Positions 8,581 to 16,380 of a stretch of DNA of 64,000 bases are shown here, in pieces. Position 1 is the first letter of the stretch. The number at the start of each line of letters is the position of its first letter. Made by a program: the position numbers and the translations under genes. The notes beneath the pieces were generated by a model. The model made no database searches, was not told where the DNA came from, and was given only the letters and a program-made list of their open reading frames with translations. The stretch comes from Paraburkholderia sp. BL9I2N2 (GTDB lineage: Bacteria; Pseudomonadota; Gammaproteobacteria; Burkholderiales; Burkholderiaceae), in contig NZ_SMGP01000005.1 in assembly GCF_004339745.1 (NCBI RefSeq), positions 124,001 to 188,000 of the forward strand, read 5' to 3'.

Positions 8581-9900
8581 ATGACTGACATTTCCGTAGC
8601 ATCTCCATCTGCCGAATCGCAGCAGCCCGCGTTGCAAGGCTATCTGCGCCGCGACGGCCGCAAGGGCATCCGCAATGTGGTTGCGGTGGCGTATCTGGTC
8701 GAGTGCGCGCATCACGTCGCGCGCGAGATCGTCACGCAGTTTCGCGAACCGCTCGACGCGTTCGACGATCCTTCCGCCGAACGCGAACCGCCCGTGCATC
8801 TGATCGGCTTCCCCGGCTGCTATCCGAACGGCTACGCCGAGAAAATGCTCGAGCGGCTCACCACGCACCCCAACGTGGGCGCGGTGCTGTTCGTATCGCT
8901 CGGTTGCGAGAGCATGAACAAGCACTATCTGGTGGACGTGGTGCGCGCGAGCGGCCGTCCCGTCGAAGTGCTGACGATTCAGGAAAAGGGCGGCACGCGC
9001 AGCACGATTCAATACGGCGTCGACTGGATTCGTGGCGCGCGCGAGCAACTCGCCGCGCAGCAGAAAGTGCCCATGGCGCTGAGCGAATTGGTGATCGGCA
9101 CGATTTGCGGCGGCTCGGACGGCACCAGCGGCATCACCGCGAACCCGGCGGTGGGCCGCGCGTTCGATCATCTGATCGACGCGGGCGCGACGTGCATCTT
9201 CGAGGAAACCGGCGAGCTGGTCGGCTGCGAATTCCATATGAAGACGCGCGCGGCGCGCCCGGCGCTCGGCGATGAGATCGTGGCCTGCGTCGCGAAGGCG
9301 GCGCGTTATTACTCGATTCTCGGCCACGGCAGTTTTGCGGTCGGCAACGCGGATGGCGGACTCACCACGCAGGAAGAAAAATCGCTGGGCGCGTATGCGA
9401 AGAGCGGGGCGTCGCCGATTATCGGCATTATCAAACCCGGCGACATTCCACCGACCGGCGGCCTGTATCTGCTCGACGTGGTGCCGGACGGCGAGCCGCG
9501 CTTCGGCTTTCCGAACATCAGCGACAACGCGGAGATCGGCGAACTGATCGCCTGCGGCGCGCATGTGATTCTGTTCACGACCGGACGCGGCTCGGTGGTC
9601 GGCTCGGCGATCTCCCCGGTGATCAAGGTGTGCGCGAATCCCGCGACGTACCGCAACCTTTCCGGCGACATGGATGTCGATGCAGGCCGCATTCTCGAAG
9701 GCCGCGGCACGCTCGACGAGGTGGGCCGCGAAGTGTTCGAGCAAACGGTGGCGGTGTCGCGCGGCGCGGCTTCGAAGTCGGAGACGCTCGGTCATCAGGA
9801 GTTCATCCTGACGTACAAGACGTTCGAACCGGTTGGGCCGGCTTGCTTGCCGTCGAGCGCCGCAGCGCAGCATCGGGTCGTTGCGATCGAGCCGCACTGA
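8581..9900 (+). CDS. UxaA-family sugar-acid dehydratase, large catalytic subunit (putative L-fuconate dehydratase)
   Basis: 439 aa from ATG 8581 (an in-frame GTG lies at 8554). It matches the C-terminal D-galactarate/altronate dehydratase domain: GYLRRDGRKGIRNVVAVAYLVE at the start, GFPGCYPNGYAEKMLERL, SLGCESMN, TICGGSDGTSGITANPAVG, CIFEETGELVGCE and LFTTGRGSVVGSAISPVIKVC. Conserved Cys residues would carry the iron-dependent site. No enolase-superfamily L-fuconate dehydratase (FucD) occurs in the island, although all other steps of the L-fucose route are present. This enzyme is therefore the obvious candidate for the dehydration to 2-keto-3-deoxy-L-fuconate. Substrate assignment is inference. 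Confidence 0.87.
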   Translation: MTDISVASPSAESQQPALQGYLRRDGRKGIRNVVAVAYLVECAHHVAREIVTQFREPLDAFDDPSAEREPPVHLIGFPGCYPNGYAEKMLERLTTHPNVGAVLFVSLGCESMNKHYLVDVVRASGRPVEVLTIQEKGGTRSTIQYGVDWIRGAREQLAAQQKVPMALSELVIGTICGGSDGTSGITANPAVGRAFDHLIDAGATCIFEETGELVGCEFHMKTRAARPALGDEIVACVAKAARYYSILGHGSFAVGNADGGLTTQEEKSLGAYAKSGASPIIGIIKPGDIPPTGGLYLLDVVPDGEPRFGFPNISDNAEIGELIACGAHVILFTTGRGSVVGSAISPVIKVCANPATYRNLSGDMDVDAGRILEGRGTLDEVGREVFEQTVAVSRGAASKSETLGHQEFILTYKTFEPVGPACLPSSAAAQHRVVAIEPH

Positions 9901-10084
9901 GCGGCAGGTCCGCGGGCCTGGCAACAAGCCGTCTGTATACACCGTGGGCAAACCTCGCCCATGCATGGTAAAACACGAATGGGATCGGACTAAGTGCTTT
10001 GCATGGGACCAGCGTAGGCGTTGAACCGCCGACTCTGGTCGACAGCGAAAGCGCCAACTCCGATCGACACTGGAGACGCGCTCA

Positions 10085-11125
10085 ATGACCGCAACGATCG
10101 GATCGAAGATCGGGCAACGGCGCCGCATCGGCCGCGGGCCTTTGCAGGTGACCGGATTGGGACTCGGAACGGCGCCGCTCGGCGGCCTCTACCGCGATCT
10201 GACCGATGAAGAAGCACACGCCACCATTGCCGCCGCGTGGAACGCAGGCGTGCGCTATTTCGACACCGCGCCGCATTACGGCAACACGAAGGCCGAGCAT
10301 CGTCTGGGCGACGCGCTCCGGCGCTATCCGCGCGGCGACTATCTTCTGTCCACCAAAGTGGGCCGCCGTTTCGTGCCGCGCACCACGCCTTTCGACGACA
10401 AGGAAGGCTGGCAAAACCCGCTTCCTTTCGAAGCGATTTACGACTACACACACGACGGCATTCTGCGTTCGTTCGAGGACAGCCAGCAGCGCCTCGGCAT
10501 CGTCGAAATCGACATTCTGCTGGTGCACGATATTGGCCGTGTCACGCACGGCGACAACCATCCCCATTACTGGCGGCAGCTAACCGAAGGCGGCGGTTTT
10601 CGCGCGCTGGACACATTGCGCTCGTCTGGCGCGATCAAGGCAGTCGGACTCGGTGTCAACGAAGGCGCGGTCATACTCGATGCGATGGCCGAGTTCGATA
10701 TCGATTGCGCGTTGCTCGCGGGCCGTTATACGCTCCTCGAACAGACCACGCTCGACGACCTGTTGCCGGCCTGTGAAAAACGCGGCGTCAGCATCCTGTT
10801 AGGCGGCGCGTTCAACTCGGGCATTCTGGCGCGCGGCGTCGAAGGTGATCTGAAATTCAATTACGGCAAAGCGCCGCCCGAAGTGATCGAGCGCGTCGCG
10901 CGGCTGGAAGCGGTTTGCCGTACGCACGGCGTGCCGCTCGCGGCCGCTGCCTTGCAGTTTCCGTATGCGCATCCGGCGGTCGCCACCGTGTTGACCGGCG
11001 CGCGCAGTGCCGACGAATTACGCGAGAACGCCGCGTCGTTCGAGAAGCCGATCCCCGCGGCCTTGTGGTCCGCGTTGCGCGACGAAGGCTTGCTCGACAG
11101 CCGCGCACCCGCGCCAGAGGATTGA
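10085..11125 (+). CDS. Aldo/keto reductase, putative L-fucose (D-threo-aldose) 1-dehydrogenase
   Basis: 346 aa AKR barrel. Visible features: GLGLGTAPLGGLYRDLTD at the start, the catalytic tetrad within YFDTAPHYG (Asp, Tyr), STKVGR (Lys) and LLVHDIGR (His), and the C-terminal cofactor region VATVLTGARSADELREN. Known relatives are L-fucose/D-threo-aldose 1-dehydrogenases, which oxidise the sugar at C1 to the lactone with NAD(P)+. It starts 185 bp after the dehydratase, the largest gap within the island, so a second promoter is possible. The lactonase follows within 8 bp. It would catalyse the first step after uptake. Confidence 0.85.
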   Translation: MTATIGSKIGQRRRIGRGPLQVTGLGLGTAPLGGLYRDLTDEEAHATIAAAWNAGVRYFDTAPHYGNTKAEHRLGDALRRYPRGDYLLSTKVGRRFVPRTTPFDDKEGWQNPLPFEAIYDYTHDGILRSFEDSQQRLGIVEIDILLVHDIGRVTHGDNHPHYWRQLTEGGGFRALDTLRSSGAIKAVGLGVNEGAVILDAMAEFDIDCALLAGRYTLLEQTTLDDLLPACEKRGVSILLGGAFNSGILARGVEGDLKFNYGKAPPEVIERVARLEAVCRTHGVPLAAAALQFPYAHPAVATVLTGARSADELRENAASFEKPIPAALWSALRDEGLLDSRAPAPED

Positions 11126-11132
11126 GTTGACG

Positions 11133-11963
11133 ATGCATATCGATGCCCACCAGCACTACTGGGATCCCGCTCGTGGCGATTACGAGTGGCTCACGCCGGA
11201 ACTAAAAATCCTGTACCGGACGTTCGGCCCGGAGGATCTCAAGCCGTTGCGCGAACGCGCGGGCATCGAACGGACGGTGGTGGTGCAGGCGGCACCGACC
11301 ATCGACGAAACGCGTTTTTTGCTGGACATGGCGCGCCATGAGCCGTCGATTGCGGGCGTGGTCGGCTGGGTGCCGCTGTTGCTGCCCACGGCGCCGGAGG
11401 TGATCGAAGCCTTGGCGCATGAGCCGAAGTTCAAGGGCGTGCGGCCGATGCTGCAGGATTTGCCGGACGACACATGGATCGCGAACCCCGATCTCGCGCC
11501 GGCGATCGAAGCGCTGATCGCGCACGACCTCGCGTTCGACGCGCTGATTTACGCGCGCCACGTCGAGCCTTTCGAGACCTTCGCGACGCGCTTTCCGGCG
11601 CTGCGCATCGTCGTCGATCATGGGGCGAAGCCGCCCATCCGCTATGGACGCGCGGGCTATCCAAGCTGGGCCGATGCGATCACGCGGCTCGCGCAACTGC
11701 CGCACGTGCATTGCAAGCTGTCGGGCCTCGTCACCGAGGCATCCCCCGGCTGGAGCGAGGAAACGCTGCTCCCGTACGTCGATCATCTGCTGAAGTCATT
11801 CGGTCCGGCGCGCTTGATGTGGGGCAGCGACTGGCCGGTGCTCGATCTGAACGGCGACTATCTGCTTTGGCATTCGGTGGCCAACACGTTGCTCACGTCG
11901 TTGAGCGAGGGCGAGCGCGAAGCGGTTTTCGGCGGCAATGCCGCCGCGTTTTATCGACTGTGA
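11133..11963 (+). CDS. Amidohydrolase-family lactonase, putative L-fuconolactonase
   Basis: 276 aa from ATG 11133, 8 bp after the reductase stop. It is an amidohydrolase-2 (COG3618) TIM barrel: metal-binding HIDAHQHYW at the N-terminus, AGVVGWVPLLLP, FKGVRPMLQDLPDDTWI, IVVDHGAKPPI, HCKLSGLVTEA and the C-terminal metal Asp in RLMWGSDWPVLD. Members next to aldose dehydrogenases hydrolyse L-fucono- or L-rhamnono-lactones to the free acid. The position between the dehydrogenase and the SDR fits opening of L-fuconolactone. Confidence 0.86.
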   Translation: MHIDAHQHYWDPARGDYEWLTPELKILYRTFGPEDLKPLRERAGIERTVVVQAAPTIDETRFLLDMARHEPSIAGVVGWVPLLLPTAPEVIEALAHEPKFKGVRPMLQDLPDDTWIANPDLAPAIEALIAHDLAFDALIYARHVEPFETFATRFPALRIVVDHGAKPPIRYGRAGYPSWADAITRLAQLPHVHCKLSGLVTEASPGWSEETLLPYVDHLLKSFGPARLMWGSDWPVLDLNGDYLLWHSVANTLLTSLSEGEREAVFGGNAAAFYRL

Positions 11964-12021
11964 TTTCTGCAAGAGACCTGAAGCAGAAGCAAATGCAAAG
12001 CCCATTCAACTGGAGTCGTAG

Positions 12022-12765
12022 ATGACACAAAGACTGGCCGGCAAGACGGCCCTGATCACAGCGGCAGGACAAGGCATCGGACTCGCCACCGCCGAACTCT
12101 TCGCACGCGAAGGCGCGCGTGTGATCGCCACGGATATCCGCATTGACGGGCTCGCCGGCAAGCCGGTCGACGCGCGCAAGCTCGACGTGCGCGACGACGC
12201 GGCGATCAAGGCGCTGGCCGCCGAACTCGGCGCGATCGACGTGCTGTTCAACTGCGCGGGCTTCGTGCATGCGGGCAATATTCTCGAATGCAGCGAAGAG
12301 GATTGGGACTTCGCGTTCGACCTGAACGCGAAGGCGATGTACCGCATGATCCGCGCGTTCCTGCCCGCCATGCTGGAGCACGGCGGCGGCTCGATCATCA
12401 ATATGTCGTCGGCGGCATCGAGCGTGAAGGGCGTGCCGAACCGCTTCGCGTATAGCGCCTCGAAGGCCGCGGTGATCGGGCTGACCAAGTCCGTTGCTGC
12501 GGACTTCATCACGCGTGGTGTACGCTGTAACGCGATCTGCCCGGGCACGGTGGCTTCGCCGTCGCTCGAACAGCGGATCGTCGCGCAGGCTCAGGCGCAA
12601 GGCGCGACGCTGGACGCCGTGCAGGCCGCCTTTGTGGCGCGTCAGCCGATGGGCCGCATCGGCAAGCCGGAAGAGATCGCCGCGTTGGCGCTGTATCTCG
12701 GGTCCGACGAATCGTCGTTTACCACGGGCCATGCGCATGTGATCGACGGCGGCTGGTCGAACTGA
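12022..12765 (+). CDS. SDR-family dehydrogenase, putative 2-keto-3-deoxy-L-fuconate 4-dehydrogenase
   Basis: 247 aa classical SDR. The cofactor loop reads TAAGQGIGLATAELF, with Ala in place of the first Gly of TGxxxGxG. NNAG is replaced by NCAGF (LFNCAGFVHAGN). The catalytic Ser lies in IINMSSAASS, and Tyr and Lys in YSASKAAVIGLTKSVA. CNAICPGTVASPSLEQRI and the C-terminal GHAHVIDGGWSN complete the fold. The family includes 2-keto-3-deoxy-L-fuconate dehydrogenases, which make the 2,4-diketo acid with NAD+. It is preceded by GGAG and followed at 66 bp by the FAH hydrolase, the next step of that route. Confidence 0.86.
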   Translation: MTQRLAGKTALITAAGQGIGLATAELFAREGARVIATDIRIDGLAGKPVDARKLDVRDDAAIKALAAELGAIDVLFNCAGFVHAGNILECSEEDWDFAFDLNAKAMYRMIRAFLPAMLEHGGGSIINMSSAASSVKGVPNRFAYSASKAAVIGLTKSVAADFITRGVRCNAICPGTVASPSLEQRIVAQAQAQGATLDAVQAAFVARQPMGRIGKPEEIAALALYLGSDESSFTTGHAHVIDGGWSN

Positions 12766-12831
12766 CGCACGCCGACCCACGCCGACTCAAGCTGAACCAC
12801 GAACCGAACACCACTGAAAGGAAGTGCAAGG

Positions 12832-13680
12832 ATGAAACTGCTTCGTTATGGGCCGAAAGGCCAGGAAAAACCGGGCCTGCTCGACGCGCAAGGCAAGCTT
12901 CGTGATCTGTCGAAAGTAGTCGCCGATATCGACGGCGCCGCGCTGACCGACGAAGGTCTCGCCAAACTGCGCGCGCTCGATCCGGCCTCGCTGCCGCTGG
13001 TCGAAGGCAATCCGCGCATGGGTCCGTGCGTCGGCAAGATCGGCAAGTTCATCTGCATCGGCTTGAATTACGCGGATCACGCGGCCGAATCGAATCTGCC
13101 GGTGCCCTCCGAGCCGGTCATCTTCAACAAGTGGACGAGCGCGATCAGCGGCCCGAACGACGACGTCGAGATTCCGCGCGGCTCGAAGAAAACCGACTGG
13201 GAAGTCGAGCTCGGCGTGGTGATCGGCAAGCCCGCGAAATATATCGACGAAGCCAACGCACTCGATTACGTCGCTGGATATTGCGTGATCAACGACGTGT
13301 CGGAACGCGAATGGCAGATCGAACGCGGCGGCACCTGGGACAAGGGCAAGGGTTTCGACACGTTCGGCCCGATCGGCCCGTGGATGGTCACGCGCGACGA
13401 AGTCGCCGATCCGCAGAACCTGAGCCTGTGGCTCGAAGTGGATGGCCACCGCTATCAGAACGGCAGCACGAAGACGATGGTGTTCGGCGTCGCGAAACTG
13501 GTTTCGTACGTGTCGCAGTGCATGAGCCTGCAACCGGGCGACGTGATTTCGACCGGCACGCCGCCGGGCGTCGGCATGGGCGTGAAGCCGAATCCGGTGT
13601 TCCTGAAGCCGGGCCAGACAATACGTCTGGGTATCGAAGGTCTGGGCGAGCAAACGCAGAAGACGTACGCGGCGGAGTGA
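12832..13680 (+). CDS. FAH-family hydrolase, putative 2,4-diketo-3-deoxy-L-fuconate hydrolase
   Basis: 282 aa, preceded by AAAGGAAG. It shows the fumarylacetoacetate hydrolase fold: N-terminal domain MKLLRYGPKGQEKPGLLD, KFICIGLNYADHAAE (~residue 62), EPVIFNKWTSAISGPNDDV, metal-binding DWEVELGVVIGK, GYCVINDVSEREWQ, GPWMVTRDEV and DVISTGTPPGVGMG. It would cleave the 2,4-diketo acid to pyruvate and L-lactate, the final step of the non-phosphorylating L-fucose (or L-rhamnose) path. It is the last gene of the island and is followed by a strong terminator. Confidence 0.88.
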   Translation: MKLLRYGPKGQEKPGLLDAQGKLRDLSKVVADIDGAALTDEGLAKLRALDPASLPLVEGNPRMGPCVGKIGKFICIGLNYADHAAESNLPVPSEPVIFNKWTSAISGPNDDVEIPRGSKKTDWEVELGVVIGKPAKYIDEANALDYVAGYCVINDVSEREWQIERGGTWDKGKGFDTFGPIGPWMVTRDEVADPQNLSLWLEVDGHRYQNGSTKTMVFGVAKLVSYVSQCMSLQPGDVISTGTPPGVGMGVKPNPVFLKPGQTIRLGIEGLGEQTQKTYAAE

Positions 13681-13709
13681 TTCGCGCTCGCAAGCTTGAC
13701 TGCATGAAG

Positions 13710-13750
13710 AAAGGCGGTTTCTGCATCGACAGGCAGGAACCGCCTTTTTA
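13710..13750 (+). terminator. Rho-independent terminator of the sugar-acid island
   Basis: AAAGGCGGTT and AACCGCCTTTTT flank a loop that can itself pair (CTGC/GCAG); the 3' arm runs into a T-run at 13744-13749. It ends the operon 30 bp after the FAH hydrolase. Confidence 0.88.
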
Positions 13751-13770
13751 GTTGGCGTCGTTACCGCTCA

Positions 13771-13833
13771 GTTGCGCCGTTCCATGAGCAGTCGCCTGAG
13801 CGGCGCCGCTACACGATCAACTTGCGTGTCTTC
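13771..13833 (-). repeat. Degenerate duplicate of the 3' end of the PLP decarboxylase gene
   Basis: Read on the minus strand, these 63 bases encode EDTQVDRVAAPLRRLLMERR plus one residue and a TGA. The true gene end, EDTHVDQLVALLARLLAEQR plus one residue, lies just upstream (13848-13910). By hand count 43 of 63 bases and 12 of 21 residues match, with no gaps, and both copies end at a TGA. Only 11 bases separate the gene's stop codon from the start of the copy. It is read as a remnant of a partial duplication or of an older allele. Confidence 0.7.
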
Positions 13834-13851
13834 GGCGGCGCCGCTCAGGCG
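13793..13851. repeat. 17-bp perfect inverted repeat spanning the PLP decarboxylase stop codon
   Basis: CGCCTGAGCGGCGCCGC at 13793-13809 is perfectly inverted at 13835-13851, with a 25-nt loop. The second arm contains the stop codon (13845-13847) and last codon of the gene; the first lies in the degenerate 3' copy. It could form a very stable hairpin in the mRNA and act as a terminator or stabiliser, though no T-run follows. Confidence 0.75.
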
Positions 13852-15197
13852 CGTTGTTCCGCAAGCAAGCGCGCGAGCAGCGCCACCAACTGATCGACGT
13901 GCGTGTCCTCGGTGCGCCATGACGACACGCTGATGCGAAACGCCGGCCGGCCTTGCCAGACAGTCTGGCCGAACCACGTTTCGCCCGACGCCTGCGCCGC
14001 TTCGCGAATCGCCACCGTCTGCGCGTCGGTCTTCGCGCGCACCAGCACCTGGTTCAACACGACGCGATTCAGCACCTCGAACCCGGCGGCGCGCAGACCT
14101 TCAGCGATTCGCGCAGCCTGCGCGCAATGCCGGTCGACCATCTCCTGCACGCCGCTGCGCCCGAGCGAACGCAACGCCGCCCAGATCGGAATGCCGCGCG
14201 CGCGGCGCGAGAACTCGAGATTCACGTTCTTCTGCGCGTCATGCGCGCCTGTCAGATAGACCGCGTCGCTGTTCATCGCCGATGAAAGCGCCTGCGCGTC
14301 GCGGCAGATCGCCATGGCGCCGTCGTAGGGCGTGTTGAGCCACTTGTGGCCGTCGGTGGTCCAACTGTCGGCGCCGTCGATGCCATCGGTCAGCGCCCGT
14401 TTCGACGACGCCCGCGCCCACAGACCGAACGCCCCATCCACGTGAATCCATGCGCCGGCCGCCTTGGCGCGGGGAATCAACTCCGCGAATGGATCGAATT
14501 CGCCGGTATTCACTTCGCCGGCTTGTACGCAGAAGATCGTCATGTCGTCGAGCGGCGGCAATTGCGCGGGGTCGATGCGGCCATGCTCATCCACGGGCGC
14601 GCTGATCACGCGCTTCATGCCGAAGCCGAGCACGCGCAACGCCTTCTTCACCGTGATGTGGGCCATCTCGGAGATCACGACGCGCACCGGCGGCGCGCCG
14701 TCCAAACCGTCGTTGTCGAAATCCCAACCCTTGCGCGCGAGCAGCGCGCGTCGTGCCGCCGCGACGCAAACGAGCGTGCACGCCGTCGCGCTGGTGCCGA
14801 AGCCGATCGCCGCTTCGCGCGGCAGATCGAGCGCGTCGAGCACCCAGCGCGCCGCGATTTTCTCCAGCGTGGCCGCGACCGGCGAGTTGTCGAAGGTCGA
14901 CGCGCACTGGTCCCACGCGCCCATCAGACGCTCGGCCGCCGCGGCGGCCGGCAACACCGCGCCGATCACAAAGCCGTAATAGCGCGGATCGTTCGACGCT
15001 ACCGTGCCGGGCGTTCCGCTTTCGTCGAGCAGACGCAGCACGTCGGCGGGCGCGTGGCCATGTTGCGGGAAGGCTTCGTCGAAGGCGGCGAGTTGCGCGA
15101 GCGCGGCCGCATCCGGAAACACCCGGCGCTTGCCGATGCCTGCAAGGTAAGCGTGCGCGCGCCGGTCGGCGTCCGCGAGAATTGCGAGTTCGTCCAT
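13845..15197 (-). CDS. Pyridoxal-phosphate-dependent decarboxylase / aminotransferase-fold protein
   Basis: 450 aa from ATG 15197, chosen for AAGGGAG just upstream. Group II decarboxylase-like fold: FGTSATACTLVCVAAARRALL (PLP phosphate region, ~residue 128), VVISEMAHITVKKALRVLGFG, HVDGAFGLWA (cofactor Asp), and the Schiff-base Lys in TTDGHKWLNTPYDGA. RGIPIWAALRSLGRSG and the C-terminal RISVSSWRTEDT are typical of this family. The amino-acid substrate cannot be named from sequence. An ArsR-type regulator gene lies 55 bp upstream on the same strand. The last 63 bases are echoed in degenerate form just downstream. Confidence 0.87.
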   Translation of the reverse strand: MDELAILADADRRAHAYLAGIGKRRVFPDAAALAQLAAFDEAFPQHGHAPADVLRLLDESGTPGTVASNDPRYYGFVIGAVLPAAAAAERLMGAWDQCASTFDNSPVAATLEKIAARWVLDALDLPREAAIGFGTSATACTLVCVAAARRALLARKGWDFDNDGLDGAPPVRVVISEMAHITVKKALRVLGFGMKRVISAPVDEHGRIDPAQLPPLDDMTIFCVQAGEVNTGEFDPFAELIPRAKAAGAWIHVDGAFGLWARASSKRALTDGIDGADSWTTDGHKWLNTPYDGAMAICRDAQALSSAMNSDAVYLTGAHDAQKNVNLEFSRRARGIPIWAALRSLGRSGVQEMVDRHCAQAARIAEGLRAAGFEVLNRVVLNQVLVRAKTDAQTVAIREAAQASGETWFGQTVWQGRPAFRISVSSWRTEDTHVDQLVALLARLLAEQRA

Positions 15198-15252
15198 GTG
15201 GCTCCCTTGATGATCGAAAAACTGTTGGCGCGGTCCCTTGAAGACCACGCGC

Positions 15253-15555
15253 CTAAAGATTGGCGAGGTCGCGGCCGAGCTTCTGCAACTCGGCGTCGAT
15301 GCGCTTGTAGTACGTGAATTTGCCGATCCGCTGCGCGCGCACGAGTCCCGCATCGGCGAGGATGCGCATGTGACGCGTGGTGGTGGCGGGCGCTATGCCG
15401 AGCTTGTCGGTGATGAACGTGCAGCACACGCCGACTGTTTCGATATCCGCATGGTCCTGATACGGGAAATGCCGCGTCGGCTCTTTCAGCCAGCGCATGA
15501 CGGCGAGCCGGCTGGCGTTGGCGAGCGCGTTGATGCGGGTGAGTTCGTCTGTCAT
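15253..15555 (-). CDS. ArsR-type winged-helix transcriptional regulator
   Basis: 100 aa. Winged-helix fold: ALANASRLAVMRWL (helix 1-2), CCTFITDKLGIAPATTTRHMRILADAGLV (recognition helix), RIGKFTYYKRI (wing). The paired VCC and His residues do not reproduce the ArsR metal site ELCVCDL, so it may sense another signal. It is 55 bp upstream of the PLP decarboxylase on the same strand and probably controls that gene together with its own promoter; the intergenic upstream (15556-15676) is AT-richer than its surroundings (TCGTATATTAGCTAAATGACG). Confidence 0.83.
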   Translation of the reverse strand: MTDELTRINALANASRLAVMRWLKEPTRHFPYQDHADIETVGVCCTFITDKLGIAPATTTRHMRILADAGLVRAQRIGKFTYYKRIDAELQKLGRDLANL

Positions 15556-15676
15556 GAGGCGGCGCGCCGAACGGAGTCAAAGATCGATAACGTTTCGTAT
15601 ATTAGCTAAATGACGAAACGTGAACAAGCGCGGTGATGACGGCGCGATGTGCTTCAGCCACGCGGGTGAAGCCGCG

Positions 15677-16111
15677 TCAGCCCGAGTGTTCGTGCTCGCC
15701 GTTCTCGCTGATCCGGTTGACCGTGCCTTGTGCGACGGCAATCAGCTTTTCGCGGTTGCCTTCCATCACATACACGTTGCATTGGCAGGTCGCCTGATGC
15801 TGGCCCGCGTAGACGACCTTCGCGCGCGCGATCAGCGTGCCGTTGATGGCCGGCCGCAGGTAGTTGATCTTGTATTCCCCGGTCACGACCTTCGGCCCGA
15901 GCAGCAGCGCGCCCGCGAAGGTCAGCGCGTTGTCGGCGAGATAGCTGATGACGCCGCCATGCACGAAGCCGTGCTGCTGCCGCAGTTCGTCGCGGATCGG
16001 CAGACTCAGCGTGAGTTCGCTGGTGCTTGTCTGCATCAACTCTGCGCCCAACAGCATGCTGAACGGCTGGGCATGCAGTGCGCCGCGCGCCCGGTCGAGG
16101 AGGTCGGTCAT
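15677..16111 (-). CDS. PaaI-family hotdog thioesterase
   Basis: 144 aa from ATG 16111, preceded by AAGGAA. Hotdog-fold signature QQHGFVHGGVISYLADNALTFAG with the conserved HGG, then GEYKINYLRPAINGTLIARAKVVYAG and CNVYVMEGNREKLIAVAQGTV. Family members hydrolyse aromatic or short acyl-CoA thioesters in the cytoplasm. It is a single gene divergent from the chemoreceptor at 16381, and nothing nearby fixes its substrate. Confidence 0.88.
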   Translation of the reverse strand: MTDLLDRARGALHAQPFSMLLGAELMQTSTSELTLSLPIRDELRQQHGFVHGGVISYLADNALTFAGALLLGPKVVTGEYKINYLRPAINGTLIARAKVVYAGQHQATCQCNVYVMEGNREKLIAVAQGTVNRISENGEHEHSG

Positions 16112-16310
16112 TGTGATTCCTTCGGGCGTGGCCCGCGGTGGCAATCTGCACTGGCCTGCGTCGTGCAGTCCCTACCCACTCTAGGAAGCGCGCACGCACC
16201 GCGTCAAGGTGAATCGGTAATTTGCGCCGTGCATTGTTGCGCGAATTGATTGCAATAGTGAAGTTGGCCGATGAAAAGGGGGCGTAAGACGATCTTTGAT
16301 GGAATTGGGC

Positions 16311-16337
16311 TCAAGCACGGCGCGCTTATGCCGTTAA
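16311..16337 (+). promoter_or_regulatory. Predicted sigma-28 (FliA) promoter of the chemoreceptor gene
   Basis: TCAAGCAC at 16311-16318 and GCCGTTAA at 16330-16337 are exactly 11 bp apart, matching the flagellar sigma-28 layout (TAAAGTTT, 11 bp, GCCGATAA; TCAAG and GCCGTTAA are accepted variants). It lies 43 bp before the ATG of the chemoreceptor. Confidence 0.6.
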
Positions 16338-16380
16338 CCCTGACGTAGCTCCCGTCATTCTTTGTCTTCAGGTATTCACG

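Noticed and set aside
8239..10128. 629-codon frame opposite the UxaA-type dehydratase genes
   Set aside because: It lies opposite two well-supported genes of a coherent operon and has antisense-type composition.
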